NCBI GenBank assembly: GCA_029961685.1
Contig: JARWKL010000010.1
Coordinates: forward strand, 23,844,067-23,908,066
DNA length: 64,000 bases
Reading direction: 5' to 3'
Source of the DNA: Aristolochia californica
Taxonomy: Eukaryota; Streptophyta; Magnoliopsida; Piperales; Aristolochiaceae
Shown here piece by piece: positions 45,011 through 56,574 of the stretch. The notes beneath the pieces are model-generated. The model was not told the DNA's origin and searched no databases. It saw only the letters and a list, made by a program, of their open reading frames with translations. Numbering within the stretch: the first letter of the stretch is position 1; each line of letters opens with the position of its first letter. Made by a program: the position numbers and the translations under genes.

Positions 45011-46304
45011 TGTTGGCCCCAAAATCCCCATTAAGATAATTTTGATGATGACAAACAATTGAATTACTAATGACGTATGTTAAGTATGCGGTGTAGTGAA
45101 AAAGCCATTTAAAAAGAATCTAGTAGCATATTCATTTGATCGACTATGGCCCATTCCAATAATCCATTAAAAGGGAAAAAAATTGCACATACTAGAAAGC
45201 ACACCATCAAAATCCAATAGCACCATCTAATTAAAAAGACAAATGAAGAATCATTTTTTGCAAACAAAACTAATATTAGTTAAAAAAAAAGGCAAGAAGA
45301 ATAAATCACTCAAAAGGAGATTACTACATAGGAAGAAATCAGCTACTTTAGTTAGATAATTAAAAATTGAAGTGCCAACAATCAAAGGAGTCAAACCCAT
45401 CTATAAAAGTCAAGCAAAATCAGTGAAAAAGATGAAACCCTAAAGTAAAATGACAAAATTAAGGAGTCAAGCATGTGGTGAAAACAGAGCAACTCATGTC
45501 ATTATGGAGAGAGCAAAACCGCAATGGGAGTCAATCATTGTACTAAAGTACATATAGTAAGAGTCAACAACATGGAAGGAATCCACCCCACCTGAGTAAA
45601 AAGAAAAAATAAAACAAAAAAGGATTTGACTCTATGCAACAAAAAGTTTTGAAATAAAACAATCAATTGACCCTTATAAGGTGCAAAAGCAAGAGGAGTC
45701 AAACCCTGGAGTGGAGAGGAGTCAAACTCTGGGGAGGATTCGACTACATAATCAAGCTATTAGAAAAAAAAGGACTGGAGCCCATGCTGTAGAAATTCAA
45801 TTTCTTGAATATCAGGTCCAAATAAAAAAATTGTATGTTTCCAAATCATGTAAGTAACCTATAATATGCTCGGTAGCCAAATAGGAACTAATGATTATTT
45901 TTTCATAATTTTTAGACCTTTGTTTTCACCTTCTTTTGCTAAATGTTGGAGAATTTGCTATTTAACCCAAACATGCCTCCAACGAAATTCTCTCTTCTCA
46001 TAGAGAAAACCAAGCCTCCTAAGCTCTTGCACATGATTTAAGAAGTTTTTGGCTCCTCTAAAACTTAAAAGGAAGTCAATTTTGATAGTTTTTTTTATTG
46101 AGTTAAGTATTTATGTGTTGTTTAATTGAATACTTAGATATCAGTTAATTGAACATGTGCTGAGTGATTTTAAAACCATATTTGATTCAACCATTGCATT
46201 GTGAGTAGTTGTGTTATTGACAACCATTTGAAATTACGTTTACAACCTCTTCTATTTTAAAATCATATTAATGCATGCTTGTATGTCATTTTATTGGGGC
46301 ATTT
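45011..46304. repeat. LTR-like debris interrupted by the chromovirus
   Basis: Starts TGTTGGCCCCAAAATCCCC, carries the GTCAAAC/GTCGAC-type words, and continues as 52503-53632 beyond the inserted element. The last five bases, CATTT (46300-46304), are the chromovirus target duplication. Confidence 0.55.
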
Positions 46305-46365
46305 TGTTGTGGACTCAATAGCACACCGAGTCACACAACGAAGAAGACAACAACAACTCACTCAA

Positions 46366-46477
46366 TAGGATTTAATTCTTATATTTCTTTGAGTAGGATT
46401 TATTTCTAATATTGTTTTAAGTAGGATTTATTTCTTATATTGTTTTAAGTAGGAGTTATTTCTAATTACTTTTTATG
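46366..46477 (+). promoter_or_regulatory. 4 x 28-bp tandem repeat in U3
   Basis: Units start at 46366, 46394, 46422 and 46450 without spacers; the middle two are nearly identical. Repeated again in the 3' LTR (51656-51767). Such U3 repeats often act as enhancers; that role is inferred. Confidence 0.85.
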
Positions 46478-46502
46478 TAAGGGCATTATGGGGAATTATT
46501 GT

Positions 46503-46531
46503 AACCCTAACCCTAAAACTCCCTATTTAAG
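46503..46531 (+). promoter_or_regulatory. telobox-like motif and TATA box in the LTR
   Basis: AACCCTAACCCTAAAA lies 5 bp before TATTTAA. AAACCCTAA-type teloboxes are known promoter elements of plant growth-related genes. The same pair is at 51793-51821. Confidence 0.6.
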
Positions 46532-47215
46532 GGATAGGTATGAATGAAATAGGTAAGCTTTGAGATTTTAGAATAACCTAGTCTAAATTGGTTGGGATCA
46601 CCTCTTGATCCCGAGTTTAGGGTTTACTCCAAAAATCCAACCTATCATTCACCCTCCATTGCCATCCATCTTCACCCAAATTCATCCACCATCATCCCTA
46701 TTAAGAAAAGGAGCTTCCTGCCCCTTTTCCGAGCCCAAAGAGGAGGTCTATCCTCCTTCTTGGCAGCAGCAACAAGAGAGGCCCAATTCCTCCCTTACCA
46801 AGCAGCAAAGTGAGGATTTTTATCCTCAAATCTTGAGCAATTCCTGGTGCAACGTGGGAGCTGATCATAGCATCAAAGAAGAGGTATTAATCTATCCCAA
46901 ACTCTTGTTTCAAGTTATTTAAGAAAGAAGGATTGCATTCTTAGCTAGAGCAGCAACAAAGAGGGCCAAACCCTCTTTGCCGTGACCAAGAAAAAGAGCA
47001 CCTTGCTCTAGCAAGGTCAGCATTGTTGTGGGGTCTTCTACCTAGCACAACAACTCGGTAGGACCCTCAAAAGAGGATCTTTCCTCCTGGCCAAGCATTG
47101 GTTAAGGAGAAATACTCATACACAGACCCTTGACGTGAAGTGAGTAAATTCTGAGTGCTGGATTCACAAATCCCACGCCGTGTTACTCGATCCATGACTC
47201 GGGACCGTAACAACT

Positions 47216-47227
47216 TGGTATCAGAGC
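47216..47227 (+). promoter_or_regulatory. primer binding site (initiator tRNA-Met)
   Basis: TGGTATCAGAGC begins three bases after the 5' LTR end, exact complement of the 3' end of plant initiator tRNA-Met. Confidence 0.9.
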
Positions 47228-47235
47228 AGGGTAAT

Positions 47236-50200
47236 ATGGGGGATAATATCAGCAATGAAGAAATCCAAATCAGGATACAAAAGATAGAAGATAGCCTTGA
47301 AACAGCACAACCAGTGTTGGGAAAGGTTTGTGGTTTGGAAGAAGAGATGAGCCGAATCATTAGCATGCTACAGGAGTTGAGGGCAGAGAGACATCAGAGT
47401 CCAGAGGTGAGAGAGGTTGCTCAACCATATCACAGAAGAGGGGAGCAGTGGCCTGGGCGCACTGCTGTCCAAGCACCTCAGCATGGAGGCACAATCCCAA
47501 GGTACACAAAGTTAGAGTTTCCCTCTTTCAATGGTTCTGTGGATCCCGTAATTTGGTTGCATAGATGTGAAAAAAATTTTTTGAACCAAGGGACTACTGA
47601 ATGGGATAAGGTGCAACTAGCCTCTTTCCATATGACAGATGAAGCCATGTTATGGGTGACTCAAGTAGAGAAAGAGAGACCGGGAATGACTTGGGGAGAA
47701 TTTAAAAATCTATGCACAGTTAGATTTGGGCCTCCCGCCAACAGCAACCCCTTGGGAGAGTTAGTCCTATTGAGACAAACGGGTTCGGTGGAACACTATC
47801 AAAAACTCTTCCAGGAAAAGTTGGCTCGTGCTGGAGAGAGGGTATTGGTTGACCAGCAGGTCTCCTTATTCACAGCAGGTCTCAATGAGTATTTACGGCT
47901 AGAGGTAGAACTCCTTATGCCCACGGATCTAGCTCATGCCATGAATATGGCCCGAGCAATGGAACAACGACAACAGTTGCAGCAACGTAAGTCGGGTTGG
48001 TCGAGTGAGAGGAACACTTCCTCCACGTGGCAAGGGCACCGCTATAATTCATCTCAGGGAACATCTACAGCAGCACCATCCAGACACACTTCGACTACGA
48101 CTCGGGTAGCCGATCCCCGCCCTGGTAATTCCCTACTGAGCTTTATAAAAAAATTGACGAGTGCGGAGATGGCAGAAAGGCGGTCCAAAAATCTCTGTTA
48201 TAACTGCGATGAGCAGTATCGGGTCGGACACCAATGTAAACGATTATTTTGGCTCGAGATGGAGGATTCAGAGGATCCAGAGGAACCAGAGGATATTATC
48301 GAGGAGGAACCACCAGAGATATCCTTGCATGCTATTACTGGGCAGAAATCGCCTACTACAATGCAAGTCTGAGCTCATGTCATTGACCGAGAACTGGTGG
48401 GACTAGTCGACTCGGGGAGTACACACAATTTTCTGAGTTTAACAGCCGCACAACATCTCCAGCTCCAGATACACACTCATCCGACAGCCACCGTCTCAGT
48501 GGCCAATGGCGAGAAGGTCCCTAGCTATGGGATTAGTAAGGCGGTAACTTTTTCCATTGGATTTACTTCATTTAATGCGGAATTTTTTGTTATTCCCCTA
48601 GCGGGATTTGATATGGTTTTAGGCATTAAATGGTTACAAACATTGGGGCCCATTCTGTGGGACTTTTCGGCTTTAACCATGAGCTTTGATTTGGCCGGAA
48701 GTCGGGTGCTCTTACAGGGCTGTCAGGTGGACAGGGCCCACCGCATACACACTTTGCAGACACAGGATCAGCCTGACAGTACTAGTGATGGTCTGGTTGA
48801 GGAGTTCTATGACCTCTTCCAGGAGCCTTCGGGGTTGCCTCCCATGAGGCACTGTGACCACAGGATCTGTCTGAAACCAGGTTCTGAGGTAGTGGTCGTG
48901 CGACCATACCGTTACCCACACCTTCAGAAGGATGAGATAGAGTGTCAGTGCCATGAGATGTTGAAACAAGGTCTTATTCGTCCCAGCCGCTCCCCGTTCT
49001 CTTCACCCGTCTTACTTGTGAAGAAACATGATGGGACATGGAGGTTCTGCGTGGATTATCGGGAGTTGAACGTGCAGACAGTAAAAGACAAGTTCCCGAT
49101 TCCGGTAGTGGATGAGCTTCTGGATGAGTTACATGGGTCGTGGTTATTCACTAAACTCGACCTCCGTTCGGGATACCATCAGGTCCGGATGCACCCCTCT
49201 GATATCGAGAAGACGGCGTTCCGCACGCACCATGGCCACTTTGAGTTCGTCATCATGCCGTTCGGGTTATCCAATGCACCCTCCACTTTTCAAGCTTTGA
49301 TGAACGAGGTATTTAGCCCCTATCTTCGAAAATTTGTTCTTGTATTTTTCGATGATATTTTGATATATAGCAAGTCGGTTGAGGAGCACTTGGCACACTT
49401 GAGGATTGTTTTCGACTTGTTAAGAGCACATCAGCTCTATTTGAAACACTCCAAGTGTTCTTTTGCGGCTTCACACGTGGGATATCTGGGACACATTATC
49501 TCACATTAGGGGGTTACGGTGGATCCCGAGAAGATCCGAGCTATTCACGAGTGGCCGCAACCACAGTCATGTTCTGCATTACGGGGTTTTCTGGGTCTTG
49601 CGGGCTACTACCGTAAATTTATTCAGAACTATGGGCCAGTGGCAGCACCATTGACGAGTTTACTCAAGAAAAATTCCTTTATTTGGAATGAAGGGGCCAC
49701 CATGTCATTTGTGGCACTCAAAGCTGCCCTCGCATCCGCGCCAGTATTACAACTTCCCAACTTCGACGAATTATTCGTGGTAGAGTGCGACGCTTCGGGC
49801 GTGGGCATGGGGGCCGTTTTACAGCAGCTGGGCCATCCTATTGCTTATTTTAGCAGACAGTTGGCAGTCCGCCATCACAAACTGGCAGCCTATGAGCGCG
49901 AATTGATTGGGTTGGCCAAAGCGGTCCAACATTGGAGGCCTTATCTCTGGGGCCGGGCTTTTCTCATACGCACGGATCACTACAGCCTTAAATTCTTACT
50001 AGAACAGCGTTTGACGACGTCGCCACAACAACATTGGATCAGTAAGTTGTTGGGGTTTGACTTCTCAGTGGAGTATCGTGCGGGGAGATTAAATAAGGCG
50101 GCAGATGCCTTGTCACGATGTTTTGAAGATCAGCAGTCGGTCTATTCTATCAGCCAGCCGAGATTTCTCATTATGGACTTGGTGCGAGAAGCACATGCTA

Positions 50201-51658
50201 CTAACCCTGCACTGCAGGAACTGCATCAGCAGATCTCAGAAGGGACAATGAATGTGAAGTGGTCCATCCAGGATTCACTTATTTATTATAAGCATCGGAT
50301 TTTCCTTCCACCTGAGTCTGAGTTGATTCCAGTTATTCTCTCGGCCTACCACGACAGTACACACAAGGGGATCCAGAAGACCTTGCACAGAATTCGAGCT
50401 GATTTTTACTGGCAAGCCATGAAAGCCTCTATTGCGACTTATGTTGGCGACTGTCAGGTATGCCAGTGCAACAAAGCCGAGCACTTGAGTCCAGCCGGTC
50501 TTCTCCAGCCTCTGGCCCTTCCAACGCAGGTTTGGGCCGACATTTCAATGGATTTTGTGGAAGGCCCCCCTGTCAGCCGGCAAATCCGTACTTTTCGTAG
50601 TGGTTGATCGATTCTCCAAGTACGGGCATTTTATACCGATGGCTCATCCGTATACAGCAACACGGGTTGCTCAGACTTTCCTGGAGCAGATAGTCCGCTT
50701 ACATGGCATTCCAGAATCCATTGTGAGTGACAAAGATGCAGTTTTCACGAGCACCTTTTGGCGGGAACTATTTCGCCTGAGTGGGACGAAATTGAAGTTC
50801 TCCTCCGCCTATCATCCACAGAAAGACGGGCAGACTGAGGTGGTGAACCGCACCATCGAGATGTATCTACGGTGCTTGGTGGGGGATCGTCCGCGGCAAT
50901 GGGTTCAATGGCTTCCGTGGGCCGAATATTGTTACAACATTTCGTTCCACTCTGCATTGCAATCCACTCCTTTTCGGGTTATATATGGCCGGGATCCACC
51001 TCGCCTCCTCTCGTACAACCCAGGGTCCACCCGCGTGGACACGATTGATCAGGCACTCATAGACAGGGATATACTGCTACAGAATATCACAGAACGGCTA
51101 CGACGTGCCCAAGCTCGGATAAAGGATGTATACGACAGAGGCCACCGTGAGGTCTCTTTTGAGGTTGGAAAGTATGTGTGGCTACGGCTCCAGCCCTACC
51201 GTCAGCAGTCTCTAGCGGGACCTCCACGTCATAAGCTCTCACCCCGATTTTTTGGGCCGTTTCCCATTCTTCGACGCGTGGGACCAGTCGCCTATCAACT
51301 TAAATTACCAGACACCGCCAAAATTCACGATGTGTTTCATGTCTCTCTTTTGAAGCCGCATTCCGGAGCACAGCCTACATCCACTCCATTCCTACCACCA
51401 GTTGATCATGGTGAGGTTATTCTTAACCCAGCTGCGGTGTTACATGCAAGGCTGACCAATGATCATTGGGAGATTCTCGTTTAGTGGACGGACACTGACC
51501 CTGATGCTGCAACATGGGAACGTGTGGACATCTTCAAACAAGTCTACCCAGCTTTTGAGCTTGAGGACAAGCTCTTTCTCCATGGGGAGGCAGATGTTGT
51601 GGACTCAATAGCACACCGAGTCACACAACGAAGAAGACAACAACAACTCACTCAATAG
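47236..51658 (+). pseudogene. chromovirus gag-pol polyprotein (broken)
   Basis: Likely start is the ATG at 47236; the frame is open further upstream into the LTR, but that would start before the primer site. Gag (to 48369) has the retrotransposon gag domain (WVTQVEKERPGMTWGEFKNL) and a zinc knuckle (CYNCDEQYRVGHQC). Then: protease (LVDSGSTHNFL), reverse transcriptase (FCVDYRELN, LDLRSGYHQVRM, FFDD at 49348-49356), RNase H (ECDASGVGMGAVL, ADALSR), integrase (CQVCQC zinc part; SMDFVEG, SDKDAVF, KDGQTEVVNR as the D,D,E triad; FFGPFPILRRVGPVAYQL as the GPY/F module), and a chromodomain (ARLTNDHWEILV, then WTDTDPDAATWERVDIF). Breaks: TGA 48370-48372, TAG 49507-49509, a one-base gain in the C6 run 50565-50570, TAG 51482-51484. 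Otherwise the frame would end at TAG 51656-51658, inside the 3' LTR. Confidence 0.92.
51583..51594 (+). promoter_or_regulatory. polypurine tract
   Basis: TGGGGAGGCAGA directly precedes the 3' LTR; a G-rich purine run interrupted by one C, serving as plus-strand primer in this class. Confidence 0.7.
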
Positions 51659-52502
51659 GATTTAATTCTTATATTTCTTTGAGTAGGATTTATTTCTAAT
51701 ATTGTTTTAAGTAGGATTTATTTCTTATATTGTTTTAAGTAGGAGTTATTTCTAATTACTTTTTATGTAAGGGCATTATGGGGAATTATTGTAACCCTAA
51801 CCCTAAAACTCCCTATTTAAGGGATAGGTATGAATGAAATAGGTAAGCTTTGAGATTTTAGAATAACCTAGTCTAAATAGGTTGGGATCACCTCTTGATC
51901 CCGAGTTTAGGGTTTACTCCAAAAATCCAACCTATCATTCACCCTCCATTGCCATCCATCTTCACCCAAATTCATCCACCATCATCCCTATTAAGAAAAG
52001 GAGCTTCCTGCCCCTTTTCCGAGCCCAAAGAGGAGGTCTATCCTCCTTCTTGGCAGCAGCAACAAGAGAGGCCCAATTCCTCCCTTACCAAGCAGCAAAG
52101 TGAGGATTTTTATCCTCAAATCTTGAGCAATTCCTGGTGCAACGTGGGAGCTGATCATAGCATCAAAGAAGAGGTATTAATCTATCCCAAACTCTTGTTT
52201 CAAGTTATTTAAGAAAGAAGGATTGCATTCTTAGCTAGAGCAGCAACAAAGAGGGCCAAACCCTCTTTGCCGTGACCAAGAAAAAGAGCACCTTGCTCTA
52301 GCAAGGTCAGCATTGTTGTGGGGTCTTCTACCTAGCACAACAACTCGGTAGGACCCTCAAAAGAGGATCTTTCCTCCTGGCCAAGCATTGGTTAAGGAGA
52401 AATACTCATACACAGACCCTTGACGTGAAGTGAGTAAATTCTGAGTGCTGGATTCACAAATCCCACGCCGTGTTACTCGATCCATGACTCGGGACCGTAA
52501 CA
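51595..52502 (+). repeat. 3' LTR of chromovirus
   Basis: 908 bp, identical to the 5' LTR by my reading except A for T at 51879. Followed by CATTT. Confidence 0.95.
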
Positions 52503-53632
52503 CATTTGAAATGGTTTTTACTAAGTATTTAAAATTTGGGATAACATTTCAAATCCAAGTGTATTGTGAACTAGTGCTAAGTACACTTTGAAAAATCATT
52601 CACTATAATTTATAATGCTACTTATGGGCTATATTTTGAAATTTATAACTTTTGAGTTGAATTGAATATGTTCCCCAACTTGAAAAGACAATCTCATATT
52701 TAAATTGAGCTGATATTTTCAAATCAACACATCTTGAGCTGCCTATATTTTCAAATAAAAAAATAAATGACTATTATGAGTTATTTTCATTTTAAAATCA
52801 AGTTACTAACTATTTTAAACTACTAATCTAGGATAGATGTACCTATTTATTTGTACCTAGATTGATAAAATTTTCCTATTGGTAGATAATTAATATTGGG
52901 TTATATGGTAAGCAAGTAATGCATACAATTGGGTCAAACCTTCCTTAGGTAAGACCATCCTCACCCCAAATTTATTTAAGATAAATTCTTGTGGCTGAGG
53001 AGTTGAAGGTGGGAAGGTGTGTTTGATGTTGTTTGAGTCATAAGACGTTGTGTAGGTAGGCGATGCTGAAAATCTCTTTGTGGGTCTAGATTGGTGTGCC
53101 TAGTAAGTGGATGAAAATTCTATGTTCGTCTAAGCTTGCATAGCCTAGTGAATTGATGGAAAATCTCTTTGTGGATCTAGGCATGTATGCCTCATTAGGT
53201 GTTAAATCTAAGGGAGTGCCATTGTGAGTTGGTTGTTATGGTCAATTGAATTACGTAAGCCCATGTATGGACAACATTGTAATTGGCCTTAGAGGTGATT
53301 TGCTTTATATATTTTTGGGCAAAGCCAACATTAGTGGATCCTTAAGATTATAAAACATCTTAGGGGTGCACTAGCAATCGGCTAGGACTACAAACCACCT
53401 TAAAAATCCTATATGTACTTTGTATGTAATTGCTTATGCGAATGCTATTGTTCATTGTGAACATAATCTATAAAATTGACCTTAGATTTTGAATTAATTA
53501 AAAACAATATGAACTAAGTAAAAGCAGTTAAAATTAAGAATAAAAGAGAAAAAATCTGACTTTTTTATCAGACTAGATATACTTTAATCTGTAGATCATT
53601 TATATATTGGATTACCGGTTAGTAAAATAGGA
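52503..53632. repeat. LTR-like debris resumed after the chromovirus; end of unit B
   Basis: Collinear with 23654-24827. Contains imperfect repeats GAAAATCTCTTTGTGGGTCTAG (53070-53200). No gene. Confidence 0.6.
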
Positions 53633-53639
53633 ATAAATA

Positions 53640-55044
53640 TCATCTCTTCAATGCAGCAAACAATCTTGTTGAGGGGACAAATTATGGAATAAATATTAAC
53701 CCCAGAGAAGATTCATTACTATACACTGAAAACATCTTTTCAATTTTATTGAGAATTAGGAGAGTTACAAAATATTTATTTCGTATAAAAAACAACACCA
53801 ATAGAATATTCATTTGTTCTTTGATCTTTGTGAGAGCTACTCATTTGATCTCATGAAATTGATTAATTTGTCTACCATAGAAGTTCAGTAGCTTGAACTT
53901 GATGATATTCGATGGATGAAGAAATTTAGAAAACAGGATTGTTTGTTCTCTTGTCCATCAATATCTTCGCTCAACTTTACCTGATACATAAAGGAGCTTC
54001 ATTAAGATTTCAAGGGTCTCAAATCCCTAAAAAATGAAAGCAGTGAAGATTGATCATCTTCGGTTGAAGAGATGGAGATAATTAAGTTGAACCTGAAGCG
54101 TCTTGGGTACAAGGGTCAACTTTGTGATAAACCCATTTTCAGCGACATCCCCTCCCTGGACGAAGATACTGAGATGCACACCCTTGACCTCGACTTCTAC
54201 TTCGAACTATTCAGGGATGTAGTCCACTTGAACTCAAGTTTTTGCCCAAAAAATAGATTGACTAACATAATACTTTTTTAGTTATTTCATATCGCAAATA
54301 GCACTGAGTAACAAACAAAAAGTTAGTCATTGGACTTTTAGCATAAGAGAAACTTCACCGAGAAGACTAACAGTATCACCAAGCTACCAGAAAATATTAT
54401 TCACCACATACTCTCTTTTCTTCCATTGAAGTGTGCAGTGATGACATCAATTCTGCCTAGACAATGGATAAACATGTGGAAATTCCTATGAATTTACAAC
54501 ACTATTATAGACTTGACAAGGAGTTCACAATAAATTTAAAGAAGGCACATTATGTACAAGTTGCATAACAACTTCTACAGCTCCATACTCTTGACAAGAT
54601 TAAGAAGTTTCGCCTGTTCTTTTGTCTTGATGACAGATACTCATCCGATCTCACAGAATGGATTGAATTTGTTAAAGAAGGAATTGGAGATTTTGTGCTT
54701 GATTTGAGTGGAAGAGTAAGGCACTCCGACTCGACAGATGATGATGATATCAGGTGGGGGATGAATAAATTCACTGAACTTAACCTGTTGCATGAAGGAG
54801 TGTCATTATGATTTAAAGGGACTCAAATCTCTAAAAAATGAAAGTAGTAAAGATTGATTATCTTCGCCTGAAGAGATGGACATAAGTAAGCCAAACCTGA
54901 AGAGTCATGAGTAGAAGGGTTGAGTGTCTGACAAGCCAATTTTCAAAGACATCCCTCCCTGAATGAAGCTAACGAGTTGCTCATTCGTGACCTCGACTTC
55001 TTCTTCGATCTATCCAGGGATGTAAACCACTTGAACTAAAGTTT
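53640..55044 (+). pseudogene. FBD/LRR F-box relic, module copy 4
   Basis: Three parts. A first C-terminal part is at 53800-54280 (YKGQLCDKPIFSDIPSLDED, LDLDFYFELFRDVVHLNSSF). An F-box copy at about 54335-54480 (TKLPENIIHHILSFLPLK, TSILPRQWINMWK) has lost its ATG (TTGGAC). It keeps the middle region that copies 2 and 3 deleted (54500-54780, with a GDFVLDLSGRVRHSDSTDDDD-like segment), in other frames. A last part (54830-55040) ends in the usual C-terminal segment. Same frame break after the F-box as copy 1. Not functional as read. Confidence 0.65.
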
Positions 55045-55596
55045 TTCAAATTGAATGCTCAACCCAGTCAGTTGCTACCTTGAACCATCACGTTTGTCAA
55101 ATTGAAAGCTCAACCCAACCAGTTCAGCCTCTAGACTGGTTGGGTTGAGCATTTCAATTTTAAAAACTGGATAGTTCAACTTGTCAATATTTCAGGTAAT
55201 AGCGGAGCTCAGTAAAATTCTTTCCAGGACTCCTTAGTGTTTATCTGTGACAAGCAAACAGACGAATTTAAATGGAGTTCAAATGATTTAAAAAAATGCC
55301 ATTAAAGAAAAAAAAACAAAGAGGCTTCAAATATTGATGGAGAGAGCATCAGAATTGTACATTTTAAACAGATGAATAAATGAGAAAAGGCTTACAAATG
55401 GATCGATTGCAGTACAGGAATCTAGTCTCTTAGCCAAAAAAAGGGATCACAACTTTGAACAGCTATGATGTTCCTCTTCTTTACTGCAATTCTCTACAAA
55501 AATGCAAAAGAAGAAGAAGATGAAAAGAAAGACAAAACACTCTTGATTCTTTTTCCCCTACTCTCATCGTTCTTAAGTCTCTCCTGCTTTACATAA
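55045..55596 (-). ncRNA. candidate spliced hairpin RNA unit, copy 4
   Basis: Minus strand: TATA-like TTATGTAAA (55596-55588, decayed), exon, donor TTT|GTAAGCC (55395), intron of 151 nt, acceptor CACAG (55245), hairpin (55160-55098) and antisense overlap with the F-box C-terminal part. Its exon keeps the CTTGTGATCCCTTTTTTTGGC-like insert also seen in copy 1, which copies 2 and 3 lack. Confidence 0.33.
55098..55160 (-). repeat. inverted repeat (hairpin), copy 4
   Basis: CAAATTGAAAGCTCAACCCAACC pairs with its near reverse complement at 55138-55160; one base differs in the arm core (AAGCT for AATGCT-type). Confidence 0.8.
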
Positions 55597-55956
55597 CTCT
55601 TGTTTACACATTTATGACTATAACAAACAATGTATTCATTGAATGTGCTCTTAAAATTGGTTGTAACAAACCTGAAAATTAGCTGTAACTTGTAAGACAT
55701 TAAGAAATTGGTTGTCACAAACCTGATGACGGGGTGTGACAAATGTTGTTGTGTTAGCAACCGTTTCTGGATGGAAGCAGAAAGTGCCATTAGGCAGACA
55801 GCCATGTGGATCAGTGGTGTTAGAATCGGACCTGACCCGTCAGTCCTATCGTATTGGACTGGGTAAGATTAGGTCCGGTTCAATCCTTACAAATTGATGT
55901 GAAATCCCTAAAAAACCTCATCTTTCAAAGACTACCTCTGCTGAAGGTAGTGGAAA
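55597..55956. promoter_or_regulatory. upstream region of antisense unit, copy 4, joined to PPR fragment
   Basis: Conserved block as in the other copies up to about 55915, where the repeat family ends and sequence leading into the PPR fragment begins. Confidence 0.4.
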
Positions 55957-56574
55957 ATGACGAGACCTTCAGGGCACTTGCTGTTCCCGGCCAACCCTGC
56001 CTGCATCGCTACCTCAAGATGTCCACGTTCACTCAAGCCTTTACGCTTTTCCACATTACAAGGCGATAAGGATGCACTCCGTAATGACGAACATTTTGCA
56101 GAGAGAATCATCAGTCTCCTCCAACACAACAATTGGCAGCTTCTCATGACCTCCTCAGACATTCCAAGAAAGTTAAACCCGGAAATGATACAATGTGTCC
56201 TTTGCCAAAAACAGGTAAATGACCCAAAACTCCTCTTGAGTTTCTTCCACTGGTCCCAGTCTCAAATGGGTCTCCCGCAAACATTAACTTCTTTTTCAAC
56301 ACTTGTTGTAAATCTATGTAACACCTATTTGTTTGGTCCTGTAAATTGTATCTTAGAGCAAATGATTGCCACCCACTTGGGCAATTCACATGTGGATGCT
56401 ATTGCGAACTCAATCTTATATAGCTATAAAGATTGTAAAGAATCCAACCCTCTTGTGTTTGATATATTGATAGATACATACAAGAAAATTGGTATGCTGG
56501 AAGAAGCTGCATACTCAGTGCTAGTAATGGGAAATGAAGGACTCACACCAAGTATAAGGTGTTTAAACTCTCTT
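55957..56574 (+). pseudogene. P-class PPR protein, N-terminal fragment
   Basis: A frame of about 206 codons with the features of the N-terminus of a plant mitochondrial P-class pentatricopeptide repeat protein, a family of organellar RNA-binding proteins. There is an Arg/Ser-rich, acid-poor start compatible with a transit peptide (residues 1-35). Then FAERIISLLQHNNWQLLM, IQCVLCQ, DPKLLLSFFHWSQSQMG and FSTLVVNLCN follow. The first clear PPR motif is FDILIDTYKKIGMLEEAAYSVLVM (about residues 167-192), then the usual TPSIRCLNSLL-type linker. It stops being PPR-like at about 56574, where copia-like sequence starts; at least ten further repeats would be expected. The start at 55957 is the first ATG of the frame; the true start may be upstream. 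Probably a truncated gene. Confidence 0.75.

Larger units (their letters stand above)
46305..47212 (+). repeat. 5' LTR of chromovirus
   Basis: 908 bp. U3 holds four 28-bp tandem units (46366-46477, each starting TAGGA(T/G)TTA), a telomere-repeat-like AACCCTAACCCTAAAA (46503-46518) and, right after it, a TATA box CTATTTAAG (46523-46531). The end is ACCGTAACA. Confidence 0.95.
46305..52502 (+). mobile_element. full-length Ty3/gypsy chromovirus
   Basis: Complete structure: 908-bp LTRs at both ends (TGTTGTGGAC...ACCGTAACA), primer site at 47216-47227, gag-pol in one broken frame, polypurine-type tract before the 3' LTR, and target duplication CATTT at 46300-46304 and 52503-52507. The order protease, reverse transcriptase, RNase H, integrase, chromodomain places it in Ty3/gypsy (Metaviridae), chromovirus lineage. 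I do not assign a clade within it. The LTRs differ at one base (46589 T, 51879 A). Unit A carries the empty site at 23654. It is clearly the youngest insertion in the window. Confidence 0.95.
28473..53632. repeat. segmental duplication, unit B
   Basis: Direct copy of unit A (9758-24827). It is longer because it keeps blocks deleted in unit A and because a 6.2-kb chromovirus inserted into it. It ends near 53632, where the match to 24827 stops and F-box module copy 4 begins. Confidence 0.85.

Noticed and set aside
46503..46518. Interstitial telomere
   Set aside because: Only two repeat units, inside an LTR and duplicated in the other LTR; it is a promoter-type motif, not a telomere remnant.
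46592..46922. Frames of 73 and 105 codons inside the 5' LTR (and identical ones in the 3' LTR)
   Set aside because: They lie in the LTR R/U5 region, have no motif and are repeated only because the LTRs are identical.
47155..47235. Upstream in-frame ATG of the gag frame
   Set aside because: It lies in the LTR before the primer binding site, so the ATG at 47236 is the more likely gag start.
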